Assembly: GCF_030867095.1 (NCBI RefSeq)
Contig: NC_081826.1
Span: forward strand, 253,312,251-253,376,250
DNA length: 64,000 nt
Source: Alligator mississippiensis
Lineage: Eukaryota > Chordata > Crocodylia > Alligatoridae
Direction of reading: 5' to 3'
The notes below the pieces were generated by a model that did not search any database, had not been told where the DNA came from, and worked only from the letters and a program-made list of their open reading frames with translations. Of this stretch, positions 23,482 to 33,783 are shown piece after piece (position 1 is the first letter of the stretch; each line of letters opens with the position of its first letter). The translations under genes were made by a program, and so were the position numbers.

Positions 23482-23822
23482 TGTATAAGCTGCTGTTTGT
23501 TAGATCTGTGTGGTGTCTACGCCCTACCCGTACAGGAGTCTCCCTCCTGGCCCTTCCTGCTTGCCCGCTGGCACGAACGCCTGCACAAATGCCGGCACGC
23601 TCTTACAGAGCGTGTCTGCACGCTCTGTTCGCGCTGTGCAGCTCGGGAGCGCAGCTCCCTACTGGCTCAGCTATAAGGGACCCGGGGGGCTTCCCCTCCG
23701 GATCCGGCTCAGCTGTGCCGGGTCCCTCCGCCCCACTTACCTTTGGGGGATCAGCTGCTGCTGCCCCCACTGCTGATTCCTCTGCTGCTGCTGCTGCTGC
23801 TGCTGTGCTTCTGCCCCCGTAT
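23482..23822 (-). promoter_or_regulatory. CR1 5' UTR, CpG-rich, likely internal promoter
   Basis: The segment upstream of ORF1 is the most CpG-dense part of the window (many CG dinucleotides between 23560 and 23720), against a CpG-poor background. LINE 5' UTRs carry internal pol II promoters. No TATA box is seen. The outer edge is approximate, near the CTG repeat. Confidence 0.5.
23782..23805. repeat. (CTG)8 microsatellite at CR1 5' edge
   Basis: Eight uninterrupted CTG units, followed by TGCTTCTG. It lies at or just inside the 5' end of the CR1 copy. Confidence 0.9.
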
Positions 23823-24684
23823 AATGAGTGTGGTTCAGTTTCAACTTAGAACTAACAGCGCCCTTCATGGAAGCTCTCCTTTTCTCTCACCGTCTGTCTG
23901 TCTGTCTCTCTTAATGACAAGAACATAAGCAGCTGCTGTAAGAGAGACAGGAAAACCTGCCTCCCACCTCTTCCTTGTATGCCACAACGACTGTTCTTTA
24001 CAGCACAGTAATGAAAGGCCATTCCATCCCATCAGCATCACATTATCGAGTGGCTTTGGATTCTCCTTAATCACCTTATTATTTTACTCTTTCAAAGGTT
24101 GGAATAAATTATTTAATGAGTCCCTTAGGATTTGCTTTATTGAAATTTAGCATTGGTGACCATATGCTGTAGGTTAGGACACTCCAGAAAGGGAAAGTTA
24201 CATCTCGCTGTTCTACTGCAGGAGTGGCAACCTCTAAAAAAAAAAATCACCATATGGCCACGGAAATAAAACATCAAGGTTGCGGTCACAATCCCAATCC
24301 CAATAAAAAGTCGATATAGGACCCTTCTCAAGGCTTAACCTTCATTTACAACACACTCCTGGAGTGCCTAGTTCTGCAGCTTTTAAACACAGCAAATATC
24401 ACTAGCAAAAAGCATTTCCTATTTGCCTAATGACACAATTGCCACCTGAACATCCTTTACCCACAACCCTTTATTACACCTCTCCAGGGACAGACAGCAG
24501 CTAGGCTGTCAGACACATGCAATTTATTAGTATCTTTGTCCAAAAAGTCCATTTAAGGACTTTAATAGACAATGCAAGAACATCCCTTGCAACTGAAGTA
24601 CCACCCTGGCTTGGCCTTGCAGATCCTCAGTGTAAGAGACAAGTAATTTGTAGCCTGAGAGAACCAGGGTCCAACATATATCCA
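23823..24684. other. No recognised feature
   Basis: AT-rich background with a short CTGT run near 23894. No gene is supported. Confidence 0.5.
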
Positions 24685-25858
24685 CAGTCATGGGCATTAA
24701 CTAGTTAAGTAAGTAGTTAAAAAGTTAAAGAAATAGCTAACTCTTAATTTTAACTAGTTACATTTTTCAGCTGTCAACTTTTAACTTTAACTAGTTTTAA
24801 AAAAAGGTCAACTTTAACTTTTTGTAAAGTATAAGTTAAAAGTAAAAAAAAATGAAATCCGGGTTTCCCAGAGTTTTTCCCTGACACAGCCACTTTCTAG
24901 GACTTACATGGAACAATATATCTTTATTGAAACTCTAGGACTTCTTGTTCAAGAGACAGAGAGTAGTATGCCTTCCTATGAGCTATGGTATCTTAAGAAC
25001 TACAAGTCCCAGAGTCCCTTAGTTCATGCTTGCATTTTCTGTGCATTTGCAGAAGTCAACAGGGCAGGCACTTGGCTGCAGGAGAGGGAACAAGCATTCC
25101 CTCATCTGCACATGTAGAGCGATTGTTCAGTAGTGGGGGCTTAGTTTTGTAAGATAGAAGATGAAAATTGTCAGATGTAAATTTTGAAATGCAGTTTTTG
25201 CTGAAGTTCAATAAACATGTTTAAGCAGTTTCTGCTATGCAACTGAACATTCTTTTTCTCATTTAAACTGATTTTCTAATTTCAGTCTAATTTTGATTTT
25301 CAGACACTTTCATTATTTCTAATTCAGATGTATTTCATACCCTTTTATTACCTTTTGAGCAATAAAAATTGTAACAACAGAGATTTTCTGTGAAAACAGC
25401 TTTCATTTGTCATCTGGCTATGAATATTTCCTTTCTGTTATTCTGGTATGCCTATATGATGCATTAATTTTTACAAAGTACTTCACATGGAGAGAATGAG
25501 AAAGATCTAATATTACATAGGGATTGGTAAATTGTTATTCTGAAAACTGTATGGCAAGCATAACATTGTTTTCAGGTAAAGCAGGGCGAGTTCCAAGTAT
25601 ATTAGTGTACTTCTATGGGCTTATGGAAAAGAAACCCACTCATTGCATTTGAGAATGAAAAATGATGCTAAGAGGCAATTCACCATGTTTCATGCATTTC
25701 TCACGAATCAACTTAGTTTTAACTAGTTATTCTCTTTTTAACTTATCTTTTAACTAGTTGAAAGTGGAAATACTTAACTTTTAACTCAAGAGAATTTTAA
25801 AGGTTGCTACCTTTTAACTTTAACTAGTTACATTTTTCATAAACTTTTCCCATGACTG
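24685..25858. mobile_element. Terminal-inverted-repeat element rich in AACTAGTT motifs
   Basis: The left end CAGTCATGGGCATTAACTAG is inverted at the right end (..AACTTTTCCCATGACTG). Both subterminal regions carry dense arrays of TTTTAACTTTAACTAGTT and AACTAGTTACATTTTTCA. CAG...CTG ends and partially matching 8-bp flanks (TATATCCA and TATTTCTG, 5 of 8) suggest the hAT superfamily. The interior of about 900 bp is AT-rich without a transposase frame. Confidence 0.55.
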
Positions 25859-25866
25859 TATTTCTG

Positions 25867-26704
25867 TTACTCTATCTGCCTTGTAATATTAGCAAGAGGC
25901 CTGGGGATTTCCCCCTTAGTTCTCTGCTCCTAGAAGAAGAGCACAGAAACCCACAAGACTCCTGCTGCTGTTGCCTGTAGGAGCAGGTCAGACAGGTTAG
26001 AGGAGGGCAACAGGATGACAGGGTAGATATGGCCTGGTTAAAGTATTCTGGGACCCAGGTACAATGACAATGGGTTCCTTATGGCCCTGCACAAGTGCAC
26101 AATGACCTGAAAACAAATGGCTCGCCAAACATTAGTATGCCCACTCCCACCTACTGTGTAAGCTGGACATATGCTAAGAAGTGACACAGAAGAAATGTGA
26201 TTTCAGGAGAGTTTGGGAAATGGAGAGAGTCAGCTGGTGTCCACAGGCACAGTGGGCTAGAAACAGAAGGCTGGAGAATATTGTGTGTTGTACATGTGTG
26301 CAGTTTCTTTTTTTTTTTTTGGAAGTAAAATCAAAGGCCTTGAGGAATGCTACTACCCATCCACCAGGCTTTCCAAGCAGTGGCACACTCCTTCCACTCT
26401 CCAGGGATTTGGGTAATTACTTACAAGAGGCCTTTCCTGCAAGAAATACCCTAATGAGGACTGCCACTAGAAGAACGGTGTTCTCAGTACCCCTGCTGTT
26501 GTACAGGTTTACCAATGACTCTATAATGCAAGATGCACAAATAACATCAGAAGCATGACTTACTTTATCCTTGCCAGGGCAGCATCCAACATGCTGAGCC
26601 CCAGAGCCAAGTTTCTTCTTGCTTGTTCTCCTTTCATCCTCATACTTTCTCTCTCAGCTGCCCAGTGGTGTAGCTTCAAGAGGAAGGTGCCTTTCATCTT
26701 ACAG
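25867..26704. other. No recognised gene
   Basis: Includes a T-run at 26308-26320. The 125-codon plus-strand frame at 26181-26558 shows no domain. Confidence 0.4.
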
Positions 26705-26760
26705 GGCGTATGACCTGATGATTAGGTTCTTGTCATAGGAGGTCAAGGTTCAATCCCTTC
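26705..26760 (+). repeat. tRNA-derived SINE remnant
   Basis: GGTTCAATCC at 26747-26756 is a good pol III B box. TATGACCTGATGATTAGGTT about 35 bp upstream is a decayed A-box region. This is probably a MIR/CORE-SINE-like head; no intact tRNA fold was found. Confidence 0.4.
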
Positions 26761-27011
26761 AGGGAGGAGATGGGCCTAGAAAATGCATCTCTTGGGTCTC
26801 CCCTGAGTTATGGTATGTAAATTAGTTGGCGCCAGCAACACTATAACCACACTGGTCTCAGTTCAGTGTCAAACAATTTCTGGTTGTGGGGTTTGGTCAT
26901 TTCTAGCTTAGAGGGCTTATGCAGCTCTAAGTCAGCATCTCTGTACATTTGAGTTGCAACACAGCATAGATTGCATTATGCACTCCTAGGGCACTATTAA
27001 ATTACTTCTCA

Positions 27012-27240
27012 GTGGCTGTGTCTACACAAGATACTGACTGTGCAGTAGGTCATTACTACTGCACAGTAGTGTCGTGTGGCACCAAGAATGATATGATGCT
27101 ACTGCGCAGGAGTAACAAGCTATTGTGCAGCCAGGATCACCAAAAAGCCATTCAGGGACACTACTATGCAATAACTCTGGTTCCTGTGGATCCATTAAGT
27201 ACTTGTGTATGCAAGTACTAAATGACTGAGCGGTTAACTT
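27012..27240. mobile_element. Chompy-like MITE, copy of the 9489 family
   Basis: Starts GGCTGTGTCTACACAAGATA with the same internal order as the copy at 9489-9705, including CTACTGCACAGTAG, a CCATTC segment and an AAGTACTTGTGTATGCAAGT palindrome core near 27198, then ACTAAATGACTG. The right boundary is approximate. Confidence 0.6.
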
Positions 27241-28015
27241 GGAATAAACTTGGTCAGAGAAGGGTAAAACATAGCTGCGTAAGGCATTTAAACACGCAAG
27301 CACCATTTAGGCCACTAAAGAAGTGGAAATACAAAGTTTTGCTGAGAAACTTAGATGTTGAAGAGCTGAACTTAGGTGTTTCTAGCACTGAAGTGGAATT
27401 CTACCCCCAGTACTGATACACAGAAGTTGCTTAGGTAGAGCTGCAAGGCTCACTGTGGTTTTATTCTGCTTCAGTGTTCTAGTAAGATCTCAGTAAAAAT
27501 ATGAGAAATAGTATATTCCAGAGCTCCCAGAATTACTGTTCTAGCTGTAGATTCACGCAGATATTCCTCCACCAGTCATAGATTTAGTACTTGCTTTGTA
27601 ACTGTCTAGTCTAGAAACTTTTATTTAGAGAGTGTTATAATTCTGCCCTGAATGACTTGAGGAACTGGGGCAGTATGTTTATGCCTTCAGTATCTACATC
27701 TTATCCAGCCTCAGTGTGTGGCATACTAGATGAATTATACAACTTTCATACTTTTAAATGAAAATATGAGTCTCACAGCCTTCTGAGATTTAGCCACCAC
27801 TGTTTTTGAAAGAGTAATATATAAGCATCTACAGAGCAGCTTTGTCATATTAAATGGGCAGCTAATAAGATGGTTTTAAATGATCCAGTACATTTCTGCA
27901 AAATGTGACTACTTACATTATTCACCATGCAAAGGCCTTAGCAATCAATGGTATGCTTCAATAAAACATTAACACTCATTACAAAAGCTTCATGGGACGA
28001 GATTTATTAAGTGAT
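27241..28015. other. No recognised feature
   Basis: AT-rich unique-looking sequence, without motif-bearing frames. Confidence 0.5.
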
Positions 28016-28755
28016 ACAGGGTGCAGCTACACAAAATGCTTTACTGCGCAGTAGCACAGTTTACTGTGCAATAAACGTGCATGTCTATGTGTGCACATGC
28101 TTACTATGTAGTAAACTACACTACTTGCAAGTAAATTTGCTACCTGCAAATGCAAGTAGCAAATTTACTCACAAATAGGTACTGTGCAGAAATGCACGTG
28201 TAGATGCCAACTGGGAGAAAATTTGCTCCCAGTCAGCCCTGCCACTAGGGGGCCAGCCTGAGCTCAGCCACGGGGGCCCTGGGGTTGGCAGCCTCTCCTG
28301 CCCCAGCACTGGCCCATCTCTCTGGCAGCTCCAGCCTCTGGCTCTTAAAAGCCTGCAGGCAGTTTGAGCTCTGGGGCACAAGAGCAGAGAGCCTGAGGTG
28401 ACTGCTGGCCTCTGCTACCCCTGCACAGGCTGCAGGTTCCCTGTGGTGGCTTGCCTTTAACCAGAGCTGCTGCCTGGTACTGCAGTGCTGCATGGCTGCC
28501 AGGGCCGCACCGTCCAAGTCTCCAGGGTGCTTCAGGCTCCTGTCAGGCCCACCAGGACCTGGGCCCAGCTGCAGGCAGCTGCTGGCCACGGGGCCAGATC
28601 CAGCTGCCCATAGCCAACCCCCAGCAGCCTGCCTGGAGCATGCAAGTATCTCTGCACAACTCCTAGTCCCATACTGTGCTCCTGTGCTGGGTGCTGCAGG
28701 CAGCTGCTCAGGCCTGGCTGCACAGGGACAGCTGCGTGGAGGCCCAGAGAGCTGT

Positions 28756-30870
28756 CATGGGGGCCCTGATGGCCTCGTTGTCACCCATGCCACACACTAC
28801 TACCTGGGGCCCCAGCTGGTCCATGGAGGAGGCTGGTGACCTCATGGCACTGTGGGGAAAGGTGGAGGTGCAGCAGCAGAGCACATGAGGTGAGCGCTCC
28901 AACGCGCGTGTCTCTGAGGGGCTGTCAGGCCGGATGCAGGAGCACAGGCAAGACCGGTTGGCATGGCAATGCCACATAAAGGTCAAGGCCTTGTGGTCAC
29001 AGTGGGTTTCCATCTCCATCCACAACTGTCGGCCGGGGAGTGCTTGCAAGTCCATGCTCTTTATGTGACAGCAGACTGAGATCCTTGCACCCTGGGACCC
29101 AGGATGCAGCTGTGCTTTGTACTGCAGCATGGATGGCCTACCCGAGGCCCCACTCTGGCCTGGCATCCACACTGATGTGATGCAGGGGGAGGGCCCCTTG
29201 GGCTGCCTGCAGACTGTCCTGCTGAGCTCCCCACCCCCAGCCTCCCTAAGCAGCTCAGGGAGTCTCGGCCAGCGCCTGCCCCAACAGCTCGGAGACCTCA
29301 GCCCCAGCCACAAGGCACAGCTGGCCATGTCACCTCCAGCTGCCAGCAGCACCAGCTCCACCTCAGGGGAGGGGCCCTGCCCAGGTGCCCACATGTTGTG
29401 CCCCTCCAGCTGAGGAGTCTGTCGGGAGCCACATGCTGTTGCTACCAGCCTTGACCAACTGGAGCCACCAAGCACACCAGCACTGCCTATGTGGTAAGCC
29501 CCACACTGGGGGGAGGGCCCTCCCTGGCCCAGCCCTTGGCTCTTGCCCTGGCCCCTGCCCTGCTCCTTGCCTGGCCTAGCCACACTGCAGCATGCAGGGA
29601 GGCAGGAGGTAGGAGAACGTGCAAAACTTCATTGAGCAGCTTGTGACCCTGCAGCTAGGTGAGCACGGGCCTCTCATGCCAAGGAATGTGTTGATGCTAG
29701 CGGTGGTGTCCTCCTCAGCTGTGGGGGGCAGATACATATAGCACAGCAGTGGTGGTTGTGAGGCAGCCCAGGTTTCCCCCTACACTGTTGAAAATCAGGG
29801 TCCCATGCCAGGTGTGCAGGTGTGCATGGGGCAACATGGTCATCAGCAGCAGCAGGGTGTGGTGGGTCAGGCACCCTTCAGTCTATGCAAACAGCTCCTT
29901 GCACTGCACCTGGGACATGTGCAGCAGGGGCATGCTTGGGGCACAGAGCGGCTGCAGGGAGCAGAGGAGTTGGCCCTGGGGCACTTTCCTGAAGAGGCTC
30001 CTTGCAGGGAGGGCGGGGGTGCAGGCAGCTCCACGTCCCAGTCCAAGAGCCCTGTGCCCCCTGAGCCCAGGAACCATGTACTTGGTGGCAGCACAGGAGA
30101 CAGGCTAGCCTGCAGGAGGAGAAGTGGGGAGTGGGGTCTGGAGCTATGACAACAGGCACTGCCAAGAGCCTGGCCTACCCTGGCCTGGAAAGGAGACAGG
30201 GAGGCAGGCTGCCCAAGGCCAGCAGCCAGCAGCCTGCCAGGCCCTGGGGAGCGAGTGGGAATGGTGGGGACAGGGAGGGGACCTGGCTGGTGGCTGTCTA
30301 TGTCCAGGCCTGCCCAGCTGACTTACCATGGTTCCTGGGAACCCACGCATGCTCAACCTCCAATCTGAGGCCAGGAAGTATACGGGCCCCTAGTACAGAG
30401 CATCTTATCTCAGAAATGTTACAAACTCTCAGAAACAGCTTATTTCTCATGGCTTTGCAGGCCCTGCAGCTGCACACAGGGGAGACGCCACAGTTGGCAT
30501 CCAGGATGTGGCCTTAGGGTCACTGCTGCCCATGCCCAGGGCCCTGTCAATGTGCCAAGGACCCTTCTCGTGGACTGGCTGGTGACAGCTGCGGAGGACG
30601 GTCTGGCAGACATGCAGATATAGAGGATGCTACCCATCATGACGCCTGGGACTAGGTGGAATTCAGGTTACAGCTTCTGGTTCTGGAGCATGTGGAGGTC
30701 CTGTGGGAGCAGGTTGTACCCATGGCCTGGGCAGTGGAGCCCACAGAGGACAACTGCCAGGTGCTGGACACCATTCTTGCCCTGGCGTTCATCTTTGTGC
30801 CACCTGCTGCCCTGCCCCTGATTGTAGCTCTGCCTGGCCCATGGCAGTTGCCCGCTGCCCAGCAGCAGGA
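28756..30870 (+). pseudogene. Decayed Myb/SANT-like gene of the 28-kb Harbinger element
   Basis: SWSMEEAGDLMALWGKVEVQ (around 28816-28875) aligns with NWTHEETSDLIAIWGDVEVQ of the 12-kb gene. A stop and frameshift follow at 28888. Downstream, HIKVKALWSQ and the following IHNCRPGSA align with the later part of the same domain. Near 30725-30790 AWAVEPTEDNCQVLDTILAL matches the sequence that follows the TGA in the 12-kb copy. The 3' segment with TTGTAAATAG near 31257 is also shared. Several frame breaks make it non-functional. Large minus-strand frames over this gene are shadows. Confidence 0.65.
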
Positions 30871-31489
30871 CTCCTCGTGGGCCTGGGAGGAGATCCAGCA
30901 CTGCCTTCCTGGGTCAGGAAGCCCTGCCCCTGCCTGGGTCCCCCACCACCCAGCCCCCCACCTGGGCCCAGCCCTGCTGCTCTCCCTGGCTCCATGCAGA
31001 TGTGGAGCGGCAGCTGCCTGCAGAAAGCCCACTACCAGACATTGGTCCTGCTGGCCCTGGACACTGGCTTCTGGAGGGGAAGCCACCCATGATGGGTGAC
31101 CACTGGCTGACATTGCCCCTGGACGAGCCCCTGCCCTCTGGGCTCACCACAGTGTGCACACCCATGAATGAATGGCCAGAGACCTGGGTGCTGGCTGCCT
31201 GTCCCCAGGCTATACCCCCTAGGTGCCCCCACCCTGTGCTGCCCACCCCACCACATTGTAAATAGTTTGCATGGGGAAGAGGGTGTTTTATTGTTGGTAG
31301 GTGGGGTAGATGGTGGAGGGGATTTGTTGGGAAAGGAGAGGAGAGGTAAGGTCTGTTTGCTGGGGAGGGAGGAGGGGTCTGTTTGTTGTGAAGAGATAAA
31401 GTATTGTTCTGAGATGTGTTTGCAGTGAACATTGTGCTGGGGGTGGGTGGGTCCATGGGCAGCTGTCCAGGTGAGCTACAGTGAGGAGT

Positions 31490-32620
31490 GTAGGAGGAGG
31501 TGGTCAGCCAGCACCTCTCACATCCAGTGCCCAGACCCCCGCTGGCAGGTATGCAGCTTGCCCAGGCCCTTGGCAATGGGGGCCTACCACTGTTGCTGCC
31601 ACCACAGTTGGTGCTCCCAGTATGAGGCATCCTCTGCCTGCTGTACCTCCTGTTATGCAGCACATAGGTTGTGATGATCCAGGGATGTTCACCTTGGCAA
31701 ACTAAAAGTGGGCAGTGAGGGTATGCCAGCGTCCCTTGAGGTGGCCTAAGGCACACTCCACCAGGGCATGTGTCTGGCCCAGGCACCATTTAAAGTGGGC
31801 CTGGCTGGGGTCCAGCTGGCCAGTGTAGGGCCCCACGAGCCACAGGAGGAGTGGGTAGGTGGGGTCATAGATTCATAGATGTTGGGGGCTGGAAGGGACC
31901 TCATGAGATCATCTGGTCCAGCCCCCCTGTGCTTGGGCAGGTAGGACTGCTGGGGTCAGATGACCCTAGCAAGGTGAGGTCCCTGATGGGGAGGGGCAGG
32001 GCAACCATGATAGCACCCAACTGGAGGTCCAGCACCCAGGCATAAAGCACCCACTCTCCACCAGGGCTGGAAGGGTGGAGTTCTGAAATACGTGGGCACT
32101 GTGGGCATTGCCCACCCAGCTGGCACTCACAGTGGTTGACTATGGTCCAGAGCACAGTGGAGTAAAAGCCCCTCTGGCTGTAGTAGGGGTGGTCACCATG
32201 GGGCAGGCAGGTGATGGTGATGTGGGTCCTGTTCAGGGCCCTGATGCATTGGGGGAATCCCAGGGCACAGAACCTCACTACCACCGTCAGGGGGTCATGC
32301 AACCGGAGCACCATGTGCCCCAGGATGTCCTAGAGGGTGCTGCATACCTCCAGGATGGCCTCCCTGGCAGTAACCTTGCCCACACAAAAGAGATGGCCCA
32401 CACAGAGAAGAATGGCAGGCATGGCCACCTTCAGCAGGGTGATGGCAAGCCAGGTGTCTGCGGGGAGAGGCTGCTGAATGGAAGTGTCCTGCTGCTCCAG
32501 GTGTAGGCGGAGCTGCTCCAGGAGGTCCAGAAAGGTGACTCAGATCAGCCTGAATGCTTCCAGCCACTGCTCATCATCCCAGGTCTGCTGGACATCATGC
32601 AGCTTTGAGACCTGGCTGGC
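31490..32620 (-). pseudogene. Decayed PIF/Harbinger transposase (DDE_Tnp_4 type)
   Basis: Harbinger transposases cut and paste the element using a DDE triad. On the minus strand FCALGFPQCIRALNRTHITI (near 32255-32200) matches the first catalytic block, normally GALDGTHI; the Asp reads Asn here. YYSQRGFYSTVLWTIVNH follows. Next come LDLQLGAIMVALPLPIRDL and, beyond a CR1 insertion, DPTYPLLLWLVGPYTGQLD, then ALVECALGHLKGRW, which retains the catalytic Glu. A stop follows HTLTAHF, then remnants resembling the VPQVIAACCVLHN block. The N-terminal part (32600-32315) reads in another frame. Stops, frameshifts, Asp loss and the insertion rule out activity. The region is missing from the 12-kb copy. 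Confidence 0.75.
31867..31975 (-). mobile_element. CR1 3' end nested in the transposase pseudogene
   Basis: Plus-strand CATAGATTCATAGATG followed by GGGGCTGGAAGGGACCTCAT and ATCATCTGGTCCAGCCCCC is the reverse of a CR1 3' UTR with its octamer tail. Transposase homology resumes on both sides, so it inserted after the element was established. Confidence 0.8.
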
Positions 32621-33149
32621 CTGGCAGGCTCAGAGGCACTGGGGCTGGAGGCCCAGGAGGGCATGGATGGCCCCAGCAGTGGCATCCACAGGATGTCATT
32701 GGCATCCCTGCTGGGGCCTGGTCAGCAGGATGGGATCTAGGTGGCAGCTGTGCAGCTGCAGTGGCCCTGGGATGATGCAGTATAGCTGGGCAGGTGGTCA
32801 CTGCACATGGGGGAGCCAGTAGGGCCCAGACAGCCATGGGCCCACCAGAAGTTGGTGTGGTGGGCCAGTGCGGTGGCCAGCAAGAGCCTGGGGCCCTCAG
32901 TGTTGCTGCCAGGGGCTGGAGCAGCCATGGCATCAAGGCAGAGGTTGTGATGAGACAGCAGGGAGCAGAGTGTGGGGCTGGCTTTTCAAGATGATCTCCA
33001 GCTGCAGGCAGCTGCAGCCGGAGCCTCCAGCTTCCCCTGGTAGCATACACAGGGTTGGAAGGGACAGCTCCCCCTAGTAGCAGCAGGGGCCCACTGCAGG
33101 GCTCCAGGAGTAAAAGCCTTCCCCTCCCCATCAGGGACCTCACTTTGAG

Positions 33150-33332
33150 TAGGGGTGGGCAAAATGCGGCCTGTGGGCCTCATGTGGCCAGCCAGGCCAT
33201 TCTATCTGGCCTGTGGGGCCCCTAAAACACTTAGAAAATTAATATTTATCTGCCCCTGGCTGCCTGTCATGCGGCCCTTGATGGCTTGCCAAAACTGTGA
33301 GTGACCCTCCACCCAAAATAATTGCCTGCCCG
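33150..33332. mobile_element. hAT-like MITE nested in the Harbinger element
   Basis: The left end TAGGGGTGGGCAAAATGCGG corresponds to CAGGGGTGGGCAAA of Charlie-like hAT elements. The right end, on the other strand, reads CGGGCAGGCAATTATTTTGG. 'GGCCTGTGGGGCC' type sequences lie inside. The two flanks share a duplicated GTAGCAGCA..GCAGGG segment (33076-33110 and 33359-33391). There is no clean 8-bp duplication. Confidence 0.45.
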
Positions 33333-33659
33333 TTTTGCTGGATATCCTCTCACCCTGGTAGCAGCAAAGGCCCATTGCAGGGCCCCAGGAAATGGGAGCA
33401 ATTTGCTGCCATGTGCAGCAAATTTGTTCCCACTTCCCTGCATGAGTAGATGACTGCCTGGGAGTGTTTATTTGCAAGTAGTTTAGTCACGAGTAAACTG
33501 CTCCTGCATCAGATGCATGTGTAGACACAGCCACAGGGTTATGTTGTAGTCTCCTTCACTTTGTGCTGCCTTTGCTATGCCTGTGAGGCAGTAGCCTTTA
33601 CTCCACATTTCAATGGGGATGTTATATATCAGGTAGAATTCCAGGCTTTGATTTCCAAT

Positions 33660-33783
33660 GAGTGTGCCTACATGAGATGCTACTGCGCAGTGGGTACTGC
33701 GCATTTATTTAGTACTTGATTATACAAGAACTAAATAAATGCGTAGTACCTACTGTGCAGTTGTGTCTTGTGTAGACGCACCC
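33660..33783. mobile_element. 124-bp fully palindromic MITE
   Basis: The ends GAGTGTGCCTACATGAG and, on the other strand, GGGTGCGTCTACACAAG pair. The arms continue almost to the centre, where GCATTTATTTAGTACTTG faces CAAGAACTAAATAAATGC around the spacer ATTATA. The whole element could fold as one hairpin. Flanking triplets AAT and ACT match at two of three positions. Confidence 0.65.

Larger units (their letters stand above)
19338..23822 (-). mobile_element. Near full-length CR1 LINE, minus strand
   Basis: About 4.5 kb, read right to left: a CpG-rich 5' UTR, an esterase-type ORF1, an ORF2 with endonuclease and reverse transcriptase, a short 3' UTR with CTAGCATCTATGAATC and a tail of CTATGAAT octamers at 19344-19361. 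The length and the presence of both ORFs plus a 5' UTR suggest it reaches, or almost reaches, the original 5' end. Four lesions are visible: an in-frame TAG and one frameshift in ORF1, and two frameshifts in ORF2. CR1 elements usually lack target duplications and none is claimed. Confidence 0.95.
28019..33532. mobile_element. 5.5-kb PIF/Harbinger-like element with ACA target duplication, decayed
   Basis: The left end reads GGGTGCAGCTACACAAAATG and the right end, on the opposite strand, GGCTGTGTCTACACATGCA. ACA flanks both sides (28016-28018 and 33533-33535). The left terminal module of about 190 bp has a central palindrome (TTTGCTACCTGCA/TGCAAGTAGCAAA) and closes with GCACGTGTAGATGC plus a GGGAGAAAATTTGCTCCC hairpin, as in the 12-kb element. 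It holds a decayed Myb-like gene (plus) and a decayed transposase (minus) in convergent order, with a nested CR1 end and a nested hAT MITE. Confidence 0.8.

Noticed and set aside
28708..29583. 291-codon minus-strand frame
   Set aside because: Lies antisense to the decayed Myb-like gene, which is the strand with homology. GC-rich with no motif.
30914..31789. 291-codon minus-strand frame
   Set aside because: Overlaps the tail of the transposase pseudogene, but in a different frame after its breaks; most of it is low-complexity Pro/Ser/His. Only the first part resembles transposase, and it is already covered.
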